Assembly (NCBI GenBank): GCA_934539585.1
Contig: CAKTCT010000040.1
Location: 1 to 24,459, forward strand
Direction of reading: 5' to 3'
Length of the DNA stretch: 24,459 nucleotides
Source of the DNA: an uncultured Oscillospiraceae bacterium
Lineage (GTDB): Bacteria; Bacillota; Clostridia; Oscillospirales; Ruminococcaceae
The notes below the pieces were generated by a model. It did not search any database. It was given only the letters and a program-made list of their open reading frames with translations, and was not told the DNA's origin. Positions 22,308 to 24,459 of the stretch are shown here, piece after piece. Each line of letters opens with the position of its first letter. The first letter of the stretch is position 1. The position numbers and the translations under genes are program-made.

Positions 22308-22313
22308 TCGTCC

Positions 22314-24240
22314 CTATTCCACCACAAGAATCCGGTGGATATGGAGCGCGTCCACCTTCACATGGGCGTATTTCCCATCGTAACGGTACGGCGCTTCCAC
22401 ATGCTCCGGCTCCAGAAAGATTTTCTTGGGCTCCGCATCGCACTTCACCGCAATGGTCAGATCATACAGCTTGGGAATCCCATTCGGCGCCCCGCCGTTG
22501 ACATACTCCACGGTGTTGATCAGATTGACCAGGAGCTTCCCGTCCTTCCTCGCCGGAACGATCTCAACCCGCTTGGTCCCTTCTTCCAGATACGCCGCCT
22601 GGTCCGGGTCCACCCGCAGCAGCAGCCGGCGCATGAATTCCGCCTCCTCAAAGGAGCAGAAAGCGCCGTAATCGGTAAAAATGTCCAGCCCCACAAAGAC
22701 GGCCTTCCCCTTCCCGTAGGCGTTGGCAATCACCGCCGACACTTTCGGGGAATCCAGGCTGATGGCGTCGCAGTAGCAGTCCGCCATATCCACCGCGCCC
22801 TTTTTGTCAAAGACCACGGCATCGTGCCGCCCGAACATGTTTCCGTCCTGTTCCACATGCACCATGTAGCCGTCGTAGTCCCGCACATCCGCGTCCGCCA
22901 TGTCAGCAAACAGCCTGCACGCCTTCCGGCCGCAGATAATGAGGTTCCCGCCCCTTTCCGTAAAAGCATTCAAATCCCTTTTGACTTCTTCCGAAAGGAA
23001 CTCGATCTCCGGCAGAATAATTGTCTTCCGCCCCGGCTCCAGAATCTGGTGCTCATAGATGATGTCGCAGGGCAGTCCCCCATCCAGAATCATATCGCAG
23101 ACTCCCAGGTACATGCAGCTGTACGGATTCTCCGTGAGCCCACCCCGGATGCGCTTCCGGGTGGTGTCGTACTTGGAAAGCAGGATCGCGGCATTTTTCA
23201 CAGGCTCCGAATGGAAGTTGAAGGGCTTCCGATCGTATACAAATCGTGAAATTTCCTTCATTTTATCCAGTTCGTACATTCGGATTTCCCCTTGGGGCGT
23301 CATATTAAACACGATCTGATACCCGCCCCCCTGGGAAAGGGAAATCGCGGCCTCCCGGAGAATCCGCTCCAGGTTCTGGTTCGTAGTGGGGAAAAACGAT
23401 GGGTCCTCTGACGTATAATTTGCCACATAGCCCCAGCTCATGGTATCCCAGGGCTTGCCCAGCCCCGCGAAGCTTCTGGCAGTGATCCGTCCATTGACCC
23501 CCACCGTATCGCCGGAAAGAAAACTGATCTCGTCTATGGGCTTTTCCGGCATAAAGTGGGAGTAAGCGTAGTTGCTGGTCATCTCAAAATCGGGAAAATC
23601 CTTGTGGACCTCCTGAAAATAATGCCGCAGATACGCCGTGAACTTCTCCTTCCAGTACTCCACGAAGGCCAGATAGGACTCCGACAGGGGGTCCTCGTCG
23701 ATCCGCTCATACCCGGTCTTTTTGCAAAAATCCTCCACGGCTTCTTTCTTCCAGCTCAGGCGCATGAACCAGTTGTCCCCATCGATCCAAGCGCCGTCAA
23801 AGCCGTACTTATCCGCCAATTCCTTGAGGCAGGGGATCAGCCGCTGATCCGCATACTCCCCTGACGGGTCAATGGCGTCCTTGCTGGGGGGTCCCGTCCT
23901 TTTGCACAACCGCCCACTCCGGGTGCTCCGCGCAGGAGGTCCTCTCCCACAGTCCGGAGTGGTGGGCGTACAACGCCACCCCGCGCTTTTCGGTTTCCTC
24001 CCGGAAAATTTTCAGGTGATCGACTTCCAGTCCCGGCGCGACCACCGCGTATTGGGAAAAGTAGCTGGCCAGCCCCGGGTGCCCTTTGGTATCCACCTGG
24101 ATATAGTCCGGCTTTACCTCGTCCAGCAGCCTCCCGATCTCCTCTGCATTTGTTTTTGTGCCGATCCCTGTTGTCCTTGCATTTGCGTGAAAGTCAAAAT
24201 GAAATCCCAGAAAACTGTCCTTACGGCTTTTTTTCGTCAT
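22314..24240 (-). pseudogene. Glycoside-hydrolase-like gene split by a +1 frameshift
   Basis: Two minus-strand frames form one protein of about 641 residues. The N-terminal frame (from ATG 24240, ribosome site GGAGAGA) reads FLGFHFDFHANARTTGIG, then KPDYIQVDTKGHPG and VALYAHHSGLWE. It goes out of frame at six Cs (plus-strand G run 23886-23891) and stops at 23869. The rest continues in the other frame with KDAIDPSGEYADQRLIP, a catalytic-barrel-like DGAWIDGDNWFM, a GATase-like domain (TERGGNLIICG) as in beta-galactosidase trimerisation domains, and a C-terminal beta domain. Removing one C restores DGTPSKDAID. Fold resembles clan GH-A/GH29-type barrels; exact family uncertain. No signal peptide. 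Both halves look well kept, so the lesion is recent or a sequencing error. Confidence 0.75.
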
Positions 24241-24338
24241 AGGAATCTCTCCGTTGGGGCGCTTGGCCCAAAATTTTGCTCACATCAAGTCCGCCGCGAT
24301 CCGCATCTGTCCGCTTCCCACCTCCCCTGCAAAATAAC

Positions 24339-24379
24339 AAAAAACGCGTCCAACATAGATGCACTCTATATTGGACGCG
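24339..24379 (-). terminator. Terminator after tRNA-Asn
   Basis: A 15-bp stem (24345-24359 with 24365-24379) has one position that is G-U in minus-strand RNA but C-A in the opposite strand. Six T residues follow on the minus strand, so it belongs to the tRNA transcript. Confidence 0.85.
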
Positions 24380-24383
24380 ATCG

Positions 24384-24459
24384 TGGCTCCCCCTGTTGGA
24401 CTCGAACCAACGACATTTCGGTTAACAGCCGAACGCTCTACCGACTGAGCTAAGGAGGA
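24384..24459 (-). tRNA. trnN: tRNA-Asn (GUU), CCA encoded
   Basis: The 76-base gene folds fully: 7-bp acceptor TCCTCCT/AGGGGGA (one U-G pair), D arm GCTCAGTCGGTAGAGC, anticodon stem TTCGG/CCGAA with loop CTGTTAA (anticodon GTT), 5-base variable loop, and T arm GTTGG-TTCGAGT-CCAAC. Discriminator G and genomic CCA follow. It reaches the last base of the window. Confidence 0.97.

Noticed and set aside
1..24459. CRISPR array or rRNA operon
   Set aside because: No evenly spaced direct repeats and no rRNA-like sequence were seen; the only RNA gene found is the tRNA at the right edge.

Overview
The window looks like chromosome of a moderately GC-rich gut Clostridium-group Firmicute, most likely Oscillospiraceae/Ruminococcaceae. 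The evidence is strong AGGAGG-type ribosome sites, sigma-A promoters with 17-bp spacers, a CIRCE/HrcA site, a Cys-rich VLP protein, actin-like partition genes and GH78/GH172 enzymes. The assignment is inferred from gene content; no rRNA or core marker is present.

Region 1 (1-5700) is a graveyard of mobile DNA. It opens with an ICE/plasmid-type block: a sigma-region-4 protein with its own terminator, a Cys-rich VLP protein, a ParM-like actin and a ParR-like adaptor. The adaptor is cut off where a large serine recombinase begins. That recombinase has lost its C-terminus at a junction with a decapitated phage structural gene carrying an 18-residue duplication. Two short phage-like frames follow, then a convergent tyrosine integrase that lacks its usual N-terminus.

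Region 2 (5783-9866) is a two-gene operon. It encodes a TerB-like/tandem CbxX-CfxQ AAA+ ATPase and a soluble FtsK-like motor with a gamma-type winged helix. It is preceded by a coding-like 3' remnant, so the left side of this locus was probably lost. It resembles no characterised system that I can name and is the best candidate for an undescribed system.

Region 3 (9930-13950) starts with a consensus promoter overlapped by a palindrome. It holds a polytopic membrane protein, a cytidine-deaminase-like enzyme, a small anchored protein, and an overlapping AraC-GyrI regulator / ABC ATPase / ABC-2 permease operon that is probably drug or peptide efflux.

Region 4 (about 14110-14770) has no convincing protein gene. 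It is a nested inverted-repeat structure of about 620 bp: two diverged copies of a roughly 300-bp sequence meet head to head around a perfect 21-bp inverted repeat. Each arm carries a local hairpin at the matching place, and the hairpins keep their pairing although their sequence differs.

Region 5 (14775-24459) is ordinary chromosome with a glycan-use flavour. It holds a GH78 rhamnosidase, a CIRCE-controlled small heat-shock protein, a TM2 zinc-ribbon protein divergent from a small XRE regulator with twin 19-bp operators, a GH172 enzyme divergent from an AraC regulator, a membrane-anchored XRE protein, a minimal Cro-like repressor with its own operator, a glycoside-hydrolase-like gene broken by one extra base in a homopolymer, and a complete tRNA-Asn with encoded CCA at the right edge.
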